Assembly: GCA_964574325.1 (NCBI GenBank)
Contig: CAZNMY010000015.1
Location: 18,237 to 82,236, forward strand
Length of the DNA: 64,000 nt
Source: CAMDPA01 sp964574325
GTDB taxonomy: Bacteria; Pseudomonadota; Alphaproteobacteria; Rhizobiales; Hyphomicrobiaceae
Direction: 5' to 3'
Made by a program: the position numbers and the translations under genes. Shown one piece after another: positions 1 to 9,555 of this stretch. Within the stretch, counting starts at the first letter, position 1. Each line of letters begins with the position of its first letter. The notes beneath the pieces were generated by a model. That model was not told where the DNA came from. It was given only the letters and a program-made list of their open reading frames with translations, and made no database searches.

Positions 1-198
1 GTAATTTCGCGCTGCGCGCGAAGTGGGGCCTCGGCCCCACACCCCGATCGGAGGGACACCCTCCGGACCTCCCGTTTCTTGCGGCTCGAGTTGGTCGGGC
101 GGGGCGGTGGCACTGCCCCGCAACCCGCCGCGTTCCGGCTGCCGGCCCCGCAAAAACGCAAACAGCCCGCCGTTGCTGACGGGCTGCGTCGGTTCTGG

Positions 199-223
199 GT
201 GTCAGACCCGGAGGGTCTGACAC
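199..223 (-). terminator. Perfect 11-bp hairpin downstream of first gene
   Basis: An 11-bp perfect inverted repeat (GTGTCAGACCC, loop GGA, GGGTCTGACAC) lies 27 bp beyond the stop of the minus-strand gene ending at 251. There is no clear T-run after it, so termination is inferred from position and stem strength only. A weaker hairpin (CAGCCCG...CGGGCTG) sits at about 164-187. I see no gene in bases 1-198. Confidence 0.5.
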
Positions 224-250
224 ATCGTGACGGCTCACTTCGCCAGCGGA

Positions 251-2428
251 TCACTTAGCCAAAGGGTTTGGGCGGAACTGGAAGTGTGCGGCGAGCGGCT
301 TGGTGCCCTTGCCGCCTTCGATCAGCCAGGGGGTGCGGTCGCCGTTGGCGGCCCACAGACCGCGGCCTTTCCAGCCGGCGTTGGGATCGTCGATGCGGCC
401 GTCGAAGCCCTTGGCGTAGAAGCCGAGCGGGTAGGGCACCCGGATCGACACCATCTTGCCGTCCTTGTCGAGCGCGACGAGGCCGTCCATCTGGTTCGCG
501 GTCGACATCGGAATGTCCTCGCCCATGCCGAACACGTTGTGGTGGTCGACCCACGAGTAGTAGCTCGACTCGACGCTGTTCTCGCCCATGCCCTTGAAGC
601 CCGGGCCGGGGTACTGGTGGAACGTCCAGCCTTCGGGGCAGTGGTTGCCGGTCGCGGTCGGTCCGTTCAGCGGGCCCTTGCACTTGCGGCGGTCGAAGAT
701 GCCCATGTGGCCGGACGCGAGCGAGACGACGGCGCGGCCCTGCTTGTCGATGTCGCCGCCGCGGACGCCGAAGCCGGGCATCGGGACGTAGTAGATTTCC
801 GACAGCGCCTTGTGCGGGTTCTTGCCGGGATCGACGCGGACGACCGCGCCGGGATTGCCGCGGATGGCGCCCCAGATCGAGCCGTCCACCGGGCTCGGCA
901 TGACCGCGTAGAACGTCGGGCCGATCCGCATGTCCTTCTTGGGATCCATCGGCTTGCCCGGCTCGGTCCACTCGCCGCGTACGCCGTCGCCGTTGGTGTC
1001 GATGACGATGGGCGTCCAGCCCTGCGCCTTCTCGATGTCGCCGGTCTCGTCGAGCAGCTTGGTGTTGATCCAGCCGACGTTGCCGCCGCCGCCGCCGGTG
1101 CTCATCCACACCGTCTCGTTGGCGTCGTAGCCGAACTGCAGATGGTGCGAGCCGAAGCAGGTCTGGTAGGCGGTGTACTTCTTGGTGGACGGGTCAAAAA
1201 CGGTGACGCGGCGGTTGGTGCGGTCGAGCGGGAACTCGACGGCGGAGGGATGCTTCGAACCCTTCTTGCAGAAGTCCGGATTTTCCGGTCGATGCCCGGT
1301 CGCGGCCATCCACACCCGGCCCTTCCGGTCGAGCATCGAGTTGTGGTTGTTGGCTCTCGAGTTCCAGATGTTCTCCTCGCCCCAGTAGGCCGAGGGCTGC
1401 AGGATCTTGACCGATCCGGCGTTGCCCGGTCCGAGCGCCAGCGGCATGTCCGGCGTCGTCGGCAGGACGAAGTTGGTGGCGACGTTCTTCACCGGATCGA
1501 GGATCGGCATGTCGTCGCAAGCGTGCTCGCACTGGCCGTAGACGGGGCCGTAGGCGTTGACCGTGGGATAACGGCGATCCGACGCGATGAGGTCGTGCAG
1601 GTATTGTTTGGGATTGTGCCAGTCGCGCAAGGTGACGACGATATTGCGCTCCTTGCCCTGCGGACGCACCGGCTTGTCGGTCGGTATTGCGCCCTTGGCG
1701 ATCTTCTCGGTCCAATCGCCGAAGTATTTGAAGGGCGCGCCGCCGAGTTGGCCGCCGGCGAGGTTGATCATGTTCTCGCCTGCCTGGCCGGACTGGATGC
1801 GCCGGATCCAGGCGTCGGCGTGGTTGCCGTTGGCCTCCTTCATGAACATGTCGGGGATGGTGCGGGTCGATTTCTGGCCGAGCTGGTGGCAGCCCACGCA
1901 GCCGTTGTTCTTGATGGTGTTGAGCCAGTCGGTGTATTTCACCTTGGCGGGAATGTTCTTGTCGGCGCCGCCGAACTGCTCGGGCTTGGGGATCTCGAGC
2001 ATCGCGAACCAATAGGCGGCCGGATAGTATTCGGCTGCGGCGGCCTCGTTTGGTGCGGGAACGGCGGTGATATCGAGCTGCCTGCCCGGCGCACTCTTGA
2101 CCTTCGGGCTGTCGACGAGGCCGTAGCCGCGCACCCAGACGTCGTAGTTCGCTTTCGGCAGATCGGGGATGACGTAGCGGCCCTGGTCGTCCGTCACGAC
2201 GATGCGGATGAAGCGCACGGGCAGATCGCGCGTCTCCGCGATGACCCAAACGCCGGCTTCAGCGCCGCCGCCGGAACCGCGCACGACGCCGCCGATGTCA
2301 TCGTTGTCGATGGCGACCGCCGCGGGAGCTTGGGCGAGCGCAGGCGCCAGACCCATTGGACTTGCAAGAATTAGAGCGGCGGTCGAGATCGCTGCCGTCA
2401 ACGCCGCCGATGTGCGTTTCCTGCCCAT
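251..2428 (-). CDS. Exported CarboxypepD-regulatory / haem-motif / propeller-like protein (paralogue A)
   Basis: Predicted periplasmic protein of 725 aa. The ATG at 2428 is preferred because GGGAG precedes it and it opens a signal peptide (MGRKR, a hydrophobic stretch, ALAQA at about 29-34). A carboxypeptidase-regulatory-like beta domain spans about 43-121 (VVTDDQGRYVIPDLP). One c-type haem attachment motif, CVGCH, lies at 177-181. The remaining ~500 residues carry repeated short segments such as ILDP, VTVFDPSTKKY and GGDIDKQG, resembling streptogramin-lyase-like beta-propeller blades. The next gene upstream is a close paralogue with the same architecture. Periplasmic electron transfer or binding of an organic ligand is an inference; no enzymatic activity is assigned. 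A strong hairpin follows the stop. Confidence 0.8.
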   Translation of the reverse strand: MGRKRTSAALTAAISTAALILASPMGLAPALAQAPAAVAIDNDDIGGVVRGSGGGAEAGVWVIAETRDLPVRFIRIVVTDDQGRYVIPDLPKANYDVWVRGYGLVDSPKVKSAPGRQLDITAVPAPNEAAAAEYYPAAYWFAMLEIPKPEQFGGADKNIPAKVKYTDWLNTIKNNGCVGCHQLGQKSTRTIPDMFMKEANGNHADAWIRRIQSGQAGENMINLAGGQLGGAPFKYFGDWTEKIAKGAIPTDKPVRPQGKERNIVVTLRDWHNPKQYLHDLIASDRRYPTVNAYGPVYGQCEHACDDMPILDPVKNVATNFVLPTTPDMPLALGPGNAGSVKILQPSAYWGEENIWNSRANNHNSMLDRKGRVWMAATGHRPENPDFCKKGSKHPSAVEFPLDRTNRRVTVFDPSTKKYTAYQTCFGSHHLQFGYDANETVWMSTGGGGGNVGWINTKLLDETGDIEKAQGWTPIVIDTNGDGVRGEWTEPGKPMDPKKDMRIGPTFYAVMPSPVDGSIWGAIRGNPGAVVRVDPGKNPHKALSEIYYVPMPGFGVRGGDIDKQGRAVVSLASGHMGIFDRRKCKGPLNGPTATGNHCPEGWTFHQYPGPGFKGMGENSVESSYYSWVDHHNVFGMGEDIPMSTANQMDGLVALDKDGKMVSIRVPYPLGFYAKGFDGRIDDPNAGWKGRGLWAANGDRTPWLIEGGKGTKPLAAHFQFRPNPLAK

Positions 2429-2532
2429 GAGGCTTCTCCCTGTGTTGGTCGCAGGCTGATACCTGGCGATCTCGGAAATCTCTTCTTGTCGTTGACTTGG
2501 CGGGTGCGATCCCGCCGTCCCTTCGTCATGCG

Positions 2533-4704
2533 TTACTTCGCGAGCGGATCGGGCCGGACCTGAATGTGCACTGCGCGTGGACGCTGCCCCTTGCCGCCTT
2601 CCATCAGCCAAGGCGTGCGGTCGCCGTTCGTCGACCAGAGCCCGCGTCCCTTCCAGCCAGCTTTGGGATCATCGATCCGCCCGTCGAGACCCTTCGCGTA
2701 GAAGCCCATCGGGTAGGGAACCTGAAGCAGGATCATCCGGCCGTCCTTGTAGGCGACGAAGCCGTCCTGCAGGTTCGCCGTCGAGATCGGCACGTTTTCG
2801 CCGAGCCCCAGCGTATTGTGATGGTCGACCCAGGTGTAGTAGCTCGCTTCCGCGCTGGAGTTCGGCACGCCTGCGAATCCGGGGCCTGGGTATTTGTGGA
2901 AGGCCCAGCCTTCCGGGCAGTGATTGCCGGTCGCTTTGGGACCGTTCAGCGGCGCCTTGCACTTCGAGCGGTCGAAACTCACGAGATGTCCGCTCGAGCC
3001 CGAACCCCACAGCACGCCGTTCCTGTCGATGTCCCCGCCGCGAATGCCGATACCCGGGGAAGGCATCGCGTAGATCTCCGACAGTCCCGATTTCGGATCG
3101 AAGCGCAGGAAGCCCGCCTGCCCGCCGAACACGCCCGTCGTGTACCAGACGGAGCCGTCGGTCGGATGGGGCATCACCGCGTATGGGCCGGAACCAGGAT
3201 TGTACCGCATATCCTTGTCGGCTGCGGGCTTGCCGGGATCGGTCCAGCCGTCGTCGCGCCTGCCGTTGCCGTTGAGGTCGAGAATGAAGGGCGACCAGCC
3301 CTGAGCCTTCGCGCTGTCGCCGGTCTCGTCGAAGATCCGTGTGTTGACCCAGCCGGCGACCTGCCCCGTTCCCGAAAGCCAAAGTGTGTTGTCCGCATCG
3401 TAGCCGAACTGCGGATGGTGCGTGCCGAAGCAGGTATCGACGAACTTGTACGACATCGTCTTGGGATCGAGCACGGTCACCTGGCGCGGCGACCGGTCGA
3501 GCGGAAACACCTTGGCCGAGGGGTGATCCGAGCCCTTCTTGCAGAACGCGGGATTGTCCATGCCGCGCACATTGGCGGCGTTCCACACACGGCCGTCCTT
3601 GCCGAACATCGCGTTGTGATTGTTCGCACGCGTATCCCACAGGATCGTATCGCCCCAATAGGCGGAGGGTGCGGTCGGCTTCACGGCGCCCGCGTGCCCT
3701 GGTCCGAGCGAGACCGGCATCTGGGGATCGCGCACCGGCATTTTGAAGGTCGTGACCTTGTGCGTCTTGGGATCGAGAATCGGCATGTTGTCCGTCGAGT
3801 ACTCGGGCGAGCCGTAGAGCGGCCCGTAAGCGTTGACGGTGGGATTGCGCCGGTCGCTCGAAATGAGATCGTGCAGATACTTGTCCGGCGTCGACCATTC
3901 CCACGACGTGACGACGACATTGCGCTCCACGCCGGAAGGCCGCGGCGGCGTATGCTGCGGAAGCTCGCCCTTCGCCACGCGCTCGGTCCATTCGCCGAAA
4001 TACTTGAATGGCGCGCCGCCGAACTGTCCGGCGATGCGGTTGATCATCATCTCGCCGGACTGCCCCGACATGATCCGCCGCATCCAGGCGTCGGTGTGAT
4101 TGCCTTTCGCTTCCGCCAGGAACGCCGGCGGTATCGTTCGTGTGGCGAGATTGCCGAGCTGATGACAGCCGACGCAGTCGACGTTGTTCATCTGCTTCAG
4201 CCATGCATTGCGCGTGATGTTGGGGGGAACGCCGAGCTTGGAGCCCGGACCGAATTCGCTCTCGCCCGGGATCTTCATCATCGTGAACCAGTAGATCGCC
4301 GGGTAATATGCGGCAGCTTTCGCGCGGTCGGGAGCGACGGTCGCCGTCAGATTGAGAGTGGCGCCGGGTTTCGCTGTCTGCTTCGGACTGTCGACGAGGC
4401 CGTAACCGCGCACCCAGATCTGGTAGTTCGCCGACGGCAGATCGGGGATCACGTAGCGGCCCTGGTCGTCGGTGACGACCGAGCGGGCGAATTTCGTCGG
4501 GAGATCCGTCGTCTCGGCGATCACCCAGACGCCGGCTTCCGCACCGTTGGCGCTCCGAACGACACCACCGATGTCGTCGGTGTCGATGGCGACGGTGGCT
4601 GCGGCGGAAGTCTGGCCGAGTGCGGGACACAAAGGTGCTGTCGCCAGGAGCGCGGCAGCCGATAACGCCATCGCCTGCGAGGCGAGCTTCGTGTCGATGC
4701 GCAT
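2533..4704 (-). CDS. Exported CarboxypepD-regulatory / haem-motif / propeller-like protein (paralogue B)
   Basis: This 723-aa protein is a paralogue of the gene immediately downstream; the pair aligns from start to end. Its signal peptide runs to about residue 31 (PALGQT). The regulatory-like beta domain is at about 43-121, and CVGCH is again at 177-181, the same offset as in paralogue A. Blade-like repeats follow (ILDPKTHKV, VTVLDPKTMSY, LRFDPKSG). Both copies end in a matching PDPLAK or PNPLAK tail. GGGAG precedes the ATG. The 104-bp gap and shared direction suggest one transcript. Retention of the haem motif in both copies argues for a real cytochrome-type function. The substrate is unknown. 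Confidence 0.8.
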   Translation of the reverse strand: MRIDTKLASQAMALSAAALLATAPLCPALGQTSAAATVAIDTDDIGGVVRSANGAEAGVWVIAETTDLPTKFARSVVTDDQGRYVIPDLPSANYQIWVRGYGLVDSPKQTAKPGATLNLTATVAPDRAKAAAYYPAIYWFTMMKIPGESEFGPGSKLGVPPNITRNAWLKQMNNVDCVGCHQLGNLATRTIPPAFLAEAKGNHTDAWMRRIMSGQSGEMMINRIAGQFGGAPFKYFGEWTERVAKGELPQHTPPRPSGVERNVVVTSWEWSTPDKYLHDLISSDRRNPTVNAYGPLYGSPEYSTDNMPILDPKTHKVTTFKMPVRDPQMPVSLGPGHAGAVKPTAPSAYWGDTILWDTRANNHNAMFGKDGRVWNAANVRGMDNPAFCKKGSDHPSAKVFPLDRSPRQVTVLDPKTMSYKFVDTCFGTHHPQFGYDADNTLWLSGTGQVAGWVNTRIFDETGDSAKAQGWSPFILDLNGNGRRDDGWTDPGKPAADKDMRYNPGSGPYAVMPHPTDGSVWYTTGVFGGQAGFLRFDPKSGLSEIYAMPSPGIGIRGGDIDRNGVLWGSGSSGHLVSFDRSKCKAPLNGPKATGNHCPEGWAFHKYPGPGFAGVPNSSAEASYYTWVDHHNTLGLGENVPISTANLQDGFVAYKDGRMILLQVPYPMGFYAKGLDGRIDDPKAGWKGRGLWSTNGDRTPWLMEGGKGQRPRAVHIQVRPDPLAK

Positions 4705-4939
4705 GGGCGTCTCCCGGATCAGTGGATTGTGTTCACACTGTTCGATCGCTGTGATTTTTCGTGGGGAGTGCCGGCGACGTCCGATCGAAAGTCGGATCCA
4801 CTTGCATTCCCAAAGTGATGACCTTCCCGAAGTGGTGGCAGTTTTTCGACTACCGCGGGGGGATACTAAGCAGATTTTCTGCTGCTCACAATCGAGTTGC
4901 CGACAGTAAAGCGATGTATCGGTAGGGGCCGTCGGGCCG

Positions 4940-5830
4940 TCAGTCCCGCGCGACGGGGCCGGCTTTCGGCGAGGGAAGCCGGGCGAGCCTCTCCAGTACC
5001 GGCTCGATGTCCGGCCCGAGCGAGATCTGCGGCTCCGACGGCGTGAACTTCTCCTTCGCTTCCCATTGCGAGATCAGAACCTTGGCGCTGGCGAAGGCGT
5101 CTTTGAGCGAAGTCGTCTTGCGCAGGCCGTGATTGAACAGCGCATTACCGAAGAAGGTCCAGTCGTTCTCGTTCTCGCAGCCGAACGAGGTGCGGTCGGC
5201 ACGGGCGGCGGTGAGCACCAGCGTCTTCGGCCGGCTCAAAGCGGGGATGAAGCTGCCGGAATGGCACGCCGATATGATGACTATGCGGTTCTCGATCCCG
5301 GAGCGGTCGAGGGCCTGCACGAGCCGCTGCGGTGTGAGGTGATTGAGAGGAAAACCGGGAAACTGGACCGCGAACAGGTTTTCTATGCCGTGGGACGTGA
5401 GGAACAGGATCAGCGTGTCCTTCCCAGGGTTCATGAGGCGGCCGAGGCGGCGCAGCACGATTTCCAGATTGGTCACTGTTGCGAGCGGCACCTCTTGCAG
5501 CGCTGCTGGATGATTGACGAGCAGCAGCGATCGTCCGCTCGTCGCCAATCGCTCGTCGACGATGTCGCGCGCTTGCGAGACTTCGCGGAGGAAGACGTTC
5601 TGCTCGGCCCAGCCGGCGAAGCCGAGAAAGTATGTGCTCGGCTCGACTTTCTCCGTCGGCAGGACGTGTGCCATCACTTCGTCGATGAGGCGGGGCTGGG
5701 CGTACATCACGGCTTCGTAGTCGATGCGCGGGTCGATGCGGGGGCCGCGACGCTGCTGTTGTTGGGCGTCGGCCGAGGGGGCGAGTACCAGGACGAGCAG
5801 CGCTGCCATCAGCGATGCGACTGCGCGCAA
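4940..5830 (-). CDS. Secreted C13-family (legumain/caspase-fold) peptidase
   Basis: This 296-aa protein has the peptidase C13 catalytic layout: His147 in LFLTSHG after a hydrophobic strand, and Cys189 in IIISACHSG. The family covers legumains, GPI transamidases and many uncharacterised bacterial proteins. A signal peptide is visible (MRAVASLMAALLVLVLAPS, cut near ADA-Q). The start is uncertain: TTG at 5830 supplies the charged n-region, while the first ATG is at 5809, and neither has a clear ribosome-binding site; an in-frame TGA lies just upstream of 5830. The protein should act outside the cytoplasm. It is flanked by transporter-binding genes and has no obvious substrate partner nearby. Confidence 0.75.
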   Translation of the reverse strand: MRAVASLMAALLVLVLAPSADAQQQQRRGPRIDPRIDYEAVMYAQPRLIDEVMAHVLPTEKVEPSTYFLGFAGWAEQNVFLREVSQARDIVDERLATSGRSLLLVNHPAALQEVPLATVTNLEIVLRRLGRLMNPGKDTLILFLTSHGIENLFAVQFPGFPLNHLTPQRLVQALDRSGIENRIVIISACHSGSFIPALSRPKTLVLTAARADRTSFGCENENDWTFFGNALFNHGLRKTTSLKDAFASAKVLISQWEAKEKFTPSEPQISLGPDIEPVLERLARLPSPKAGPVARD

Positions 5831-6100
5831 GTTCGGTGTTTCGAAGCGGATCGGCGGTCACTCCTGTGACGAGGCGATGCTGTTTGAACGCATCCTACTC
5901 CAGCGTCGGATGACTTCGCCAGCAGAACCGAGTGCCAAGCGCTGCGTGCGTCCTCGTCGGGTGCGAGGCAAGCCCACGGAAAGGCAGTGCACACGTGCGG
6001 CGCCGTCGTTGCCCGCCCCGCTCGGGTCGAGAGCCCGGATAGCCTCGCCAAAGCTCGACTTCCGGGAACGCAGCGGAGAGGGGGACCATCCCGGACGACG

Positions 6101-7108
6101 CTACTCGGGCTTCACGCCGGACTTCTTCATGAGATCGCGCCAGATTCCGGTCTGGCTGCGAACGAGCGCTTCGAACTCGGCCGGCGTGCTGGACGTGGTC
6201 GCGATGTCGGATTTGGCGAGCTTCTCGACGGCGCCCTTGTCGGCGGTGGCTTTCCTGATCGCCGCATTGAGTTTCGCGACGATGGCGTCGGGCGTTCCCG
6301 CCGGGGCCGATATGCCGAACCAGACGCCGTCGTTGAGGGCGGCCATGTCGACGCCGGCTTCCTTCAGCGTCGGAACTTCCGGCAAAGCGGTGAGACGCTT
6401 GAAACCGGTCATGCCGAGCATGCGAATCTTGCCGTCGCGTGCGAGTGCGATGGCGGTCGACGGTGCAGTGACCAGCATCGAGACGTGGCCTCCGACGACG
6501 TCGGCGATGGCAAGGGCGGCGCCGCGGTAGGGAACCTGGGTCATCTCGACACCCGTGGCCTGGATGAAGGCGACGTTGCCCAGATGCGGCGGCGTGCCGA
6601 TGCCGGCATGGGCGGCCTTGATCTCGCCCGGCTTCGACTTGGCCAATGCGATGAAGTCCTGCGTCGTCCTGGCTGGGAGGGTCGGGGTGATGTTGAGCGT
6701 CAGCACCGTATTGGCGGTACGGCCCACGTGGCGGAAATCCTTCAGCGGATCGAAGCCCGGTTTGGCCAGGATGTGCGGCACGACTGCGATCGACAGATCC
6801 GAGGCGAGCAAGGTGTATCCATCGGGTGCTGCACGTGCGACCGCCTGCGAGGCGATCGACGTGCTCGCGCCTGGGCGGTTCTCCACGACCACCGGCTTTC
6901 CGAGGGCGTCGCCGATGGCGGGGGCCAGCACGCGTGCGATCGTATCGGGCGGTCCGCCCGGCGGCAGCGGAATGAGCAGCAGGATGTTGCGGGACGGATA
7001 GGCGGATGGCGGCTCCTGTTGGGCGAATGCGTGCGATGCGAAGGCGAGTTGCAGGCAGGGCAGTGACGCCAGCGCGATGGCTGCGGCATTGCGAAACTTT
7101 TTCGTCAA
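6101..7108 (-). CDS. Bug/TctC-type tripartite tricarboxylate transporter binding protein (1 of 3)
   Basis: Periplasmic solute-binding protein of the Bug family, which binds carboxylates and related acids. Family landmarks are the mature N-terminus YPSRNILLLIPLPPGGPPD, the VVVENRPGAS loop, RAAPDGYT, and the late VPTLKEAG and APAGTPDAIVAKLN motifs. I prefer the TTG at 7108 (335 aa): GGGAGA lies six bases upstream, it opens a signal peptide (LTKKFRN...FASHAFAQ), and the length then matches the two neighbours. An ATG at 7129 has no such site. It is the last of three tandem paralogues on this strand. No TctA or TctB membrane genes are in the window, so these may be orphan receptors. Confidence 0.9.
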   Translation of the reverse strand: MTKKFRNAAAIALASLPCLQLAFASHAFAQQEPPSAYPSRNILLLIPLPPGGPPDTIARVLAPAIGDALGKPVVVENRPGASTSIASQAVARAAPDGYTLLASDLSIAVVPHILAKPGFDPLKDFRHVGRTANTVLTLNITPTLPARTTQDFIALAKSKPGEIKAAHAGIGTPPHLGNVAFIQATGVEMTQVPYRGAALAIADVVGGHVSMLVTAPSTAIALARDGKIRMLGMTGFKRLTALPEVPTLKEAGVDMAALNDGVWFGISAPAGTPDAIVAKLNAAIRKATADKGAVEKLAKSDIATTSSTPAEFEALVRSQTGIWRDLMKKSGVKPE

Positions 7109-7145
7109 GCGAATCTCCCGATCGTGCATCGATCTGTGGTTACGT

Positions 7146-8150
7146 TCACTCCGGCTTGATGCCGGCCTTTCGCATGACCTCGCGCCAGACGGTGATCTGG
7201 TCGCGGATCAGCTTGTCGAATTCTTGAGGCGTGCTCGAGAAGGTGGTGGTGTCGTTGCGGGCGAGCGTTTCGACGACGGATTTGTCGGCGAGTGCCTTGC
7301 GGGCCGCGGCGTTGAGCTTTGTTATGATCGGATCGGGCGTTCCTGCCGGCGCGGAGAGGCCGAACCAGACACCGGCATCGAGGCTCGAGAGGTCGAGGCC
7401 CTGTTCCTTCAAGGTCGGGACCTCTGGAATCGCGGTCAGGCGCTTGGGGCCGGTCAGGCCGAGAAGACGGACCTTGCCGTCGCGGGCGAGTTGGATCGAG
7501 GTGCTCGGCGCGGTCATCAACAGAGATATGTGTCCGGCGACGATGTCGGAGATCGCCTGAGCCGCACCTCGATACGGGACCTGCAGTGTCGAGAAGCCGC
7601 CGGCCTGCATCAATGCCAGAAGTCCCAGATTGGTCGACGTGCCGATGCCGGTGTGGGCGGCCTTGATGGCGGTGGGGTTGGCCTTGGCGTAGGCGACGAG
7701 ATCGGCTGCGGTCTTGATCGGAAGCGCGGGGTTGACGACGAGCGTCTGCGGGCTCGAGCCTGTCGTGGAGATGGGCTTCAGGTCGATGAGCGGATCGAAG
7801 CCGGGTTTGGCCAGGACGTAGGGGACGACGACCATCGACAGGCTCGAAGCAAGAAGCGTGTAGCCGTCGGGGGCTGCGCGTGTAACGGCGAGCGTGCCCA
7901 TGGTCGTCGATGCGCCCGGGCGATTCTCGACGATGATGGTGCGGCCGAGGGTTTCGCTCATCGACGGCGCGAGGACGCGGGCGATCACGTCGGGTGGACC
8001 GCCGGCGGCGAACGGCACGACAAGGAGGATGTTGCGGCTGGGATAGCTAGCGGGCGCCTCGGTCTGGGCGTGGGCCGCGACGGCGTGGGCTGCCACAGCT
8101 GCGAATGCCAGGGTGCATGCGCGTGCACCTCGCGTGAAGCGATCGAACAT
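7146..8150 (-). CDS. Bug/TctC-type binding protein (2 of 3)
   Basis: This is the middle member of the Bug trio (334 aa). GGGAGGAAG precedes the ATG. The signal peptide ends near AVAAHAQT, and the mature start YPSRNILLVVPFAAGGPPD matches its neighbours. Family motifs IIVENRPGAS, RAAPDGYT, VPYRGAAQAI and VPTLKEQG are all present. Divergence from the flanking copies, with intact motifs, suggests different ligands rather than decay. It is 37 bp from the next copy and probably co-transcribed with it. Confidence 0.92.
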   Translation of the reverse strand: MFDRFTRGARACTLAFAAVAAHAVAAHAQTEAPASYPSRNILLVVPFAAGGPPDVIARVLAPSMSETLGRTIIVENRPGASTTMGTLAVTRAAPDGYTLLASSLSMVVVPYVLAKPGFDPLIDLKPISTTGSSPQTLVVNPALPIKTAADLVAYAKANPTAIKAAHTGIGTSTNLGLLALMQAGGFSTLQVPYRGAAQAISDIVAGHISLLMTAPSTSIQLARDGKVRLLGLTGPKRLTAIPEVPTLKEQGLDLSSLDAGVWFGLSAPAGTPDPIITKLNAAARKALADKSVVETLARNDTTTFSSTPQEFDKLIRDQITVWREVMRKAGIKPE

Positions 8151-8204
8151 CGGCTTCCTCCCTTCGAAGCGCGCGCCTTCGCAGCCGCGCTCAGATATCG
8201 AACG

Positions 8205-9194
8205 CTATTGCGGTTTCACGCCGGCGGCTTTCAGGACATCGCGCCAGGTCACGATCTGCTCGGCCCACAGCTTGGCGAACTGGGCGGAGGTGCCGCCGAC
8301 GGTGCGGATGTCGACCTTGGCGAGCTTGGCGATCACGTCCTTGTCGAGCAGCGCCTTGTTGAACGCGGCGTTCAGCTTGGCGACGATCGGATCGGGCGTG
8401 CCGGCGGGAACGTGGATGCCGAACCACGTATCCTGCTCGAAGCCGCGCAGTGTCAGCCCCTGCTCCTTGAACGTCGGTATGTCCGGCATCTGGGCGAGAC
8501 GCTTGTTGCCGGATACCCCGAGTAGGCGGACCTTGCCGTCGAGCGCCAGATTGACCGTGGTGCTTGGCGCTGAACTCGCGAGCTGGATGTGGCCGCCGAC
8601 GACGTCGGCCATGGCGAGCGCGATGCCGCGATAGGGCACCAGCAGCATGCTTGCGCCGGTCGAGTTGATGACCGACAGCGTATAGAGGTGCGGCGGCGTG
8701 CCGATGCCGGAGTGACCGGCCTTGATCGCATCGGGCTTCGACTTCGAATAGGCGACGAGATCCTTGATGTTCTTGATCGGCAGCTTCGGATCGACGACGA
8801 CCGTGAACACCGAACCGGCGGTGATGAGGACGGGCTTGAGATCCTTCGCGGGATCGAAGCCGGGGTTGGCCATCACGTTAGGGGCGACGGTCTGAGCGAT
8901 GTCGGAGGCCAGAATCGTGTGGCCGTCAGGTGCGGCGCGGACGACGGCCGTCGTACCGATGGTGGTCGATGCGCCGGGGCGGTTCTCGATGACGATGGGC
9001 TTGCCGAGCACCTCGCTCGCGAGCGGGGTGATCAGGCGTGCGATGACATCAGGGGGACCGCCGGGCGGATAGGGGATGATCAGCAGGATGTTCTGGGTGG
9101 GATAGGCCTGAGCGGCGGCGGGGACCGCCAGAATCGGTGACAGCAACGGTGACAGCATCGCGATGCCCGCCAGGGCCGAGACCAACCTGCGCAT
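8205..9194 (-). CDS. Bug/TctC-type binding protein (3 of 3, promoter-proximal)
   Basis: This is the first gene of the trio in transcription order (329 aa), with a near-ideal GGAGG ribosome-binding site six bases before the ATG. The signal peptide is MRRLVSALAGIAML...VPAAAQ, then YPTQNILLIIPYPPGGPPD. The Bug signatures IVIENRPGAS, RAAPDGHT, VPYRGIALAMADVVGGH and AGTPDPIVAKLN are present. The promoter for the trio should lie in the roughly 360-bp region above 9194. Known family members bind citrate, other tricarboxylates or aromatic and amino acids; the ligand here cannot be read from the sequence. Confidence 0.92.
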   Translation of the reverse strand: MRRLVSALAGIAMLSPLLSPILAVPAAAQAYPTQNILLIIPYPPGGPPDVIARLITPLASEVLGKPIVIENRPGASTTIGTTAVVRAAPDGHTILASDIAQTVAPNVMANPGFDPAKDLKPVLITAGSVFTVVVDPKLPIKNIKDLVAYSKSKPDAIKAGHSGIGTPPHLYTLSVINSTGASMLLVPYRGIALAMADVVGGHIQLASSAPSTTVNLALDGKVRLLGVSGNKRLAQMPDIPTFKEQGLTLRGFEQDTWFGIHVPAGTPDPIVAKLNAAFNKALLDKDVIAKLAKVDIRTVGGTSAQFAKLWAEQIVTWRDVLKAAGVKPQ

Positions 9195-9555
9195 GAATTC
9201 CTCCGTGAAACGGCGTTTCGCCGCTCTTGCTTCTCGTAGTTTCTATTCTCGTTGCCTCCATCAGAGCGCACGTCAGCCAGCGGGTCAACAAGACTCGACA
9301 CAAGACTCGACGCATCTTTCTCGACGCACAGGTGTTGCCGCTAGACCTGCGCTGTCTGTCAACTGCCGAAAGTTCCGGCAGCCCGGACAGCAGACAACTC
9401 AGCACCGGACATGCGGTCCGTGAACTGGGATCTCAGCAGTGGCCAAAAGGGACCGCCACGAGCACGTCATTCAGCCAATGTGATTGTTGTTGTCAGGCTA
9501 CTTCAGGCGTGGCCTATTGGTCGAATTGAGCGATGCGTTATTCCCCGAGGGCAGT
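9195..9555. other. Gene-free divergent intergenic region
   Basis: This 361-bp region separates the minus-strand Bug trio from the plus-strand TIR gene, so it should hold promoters for both. A short direct repeat (AAGACTCGACACAAGACTCGACGC, two units of AGACTCGAC) occurs near 9288-9315. I could not place -35/-10 boxes with confidence. No convincing coding segment is present. Confidence 0.5.

Noticed and set aside
227..4665. Two long plus-strand open frames (~715-722 codons) opposite the haem-motif paralogues
   Set aside because: They are antisense shadows produced by high-GC codon bias. The minus-strand reading has signal peptides, ribosome-binding sites and motifs shared between paralogues, and the plus-strand reading has none.
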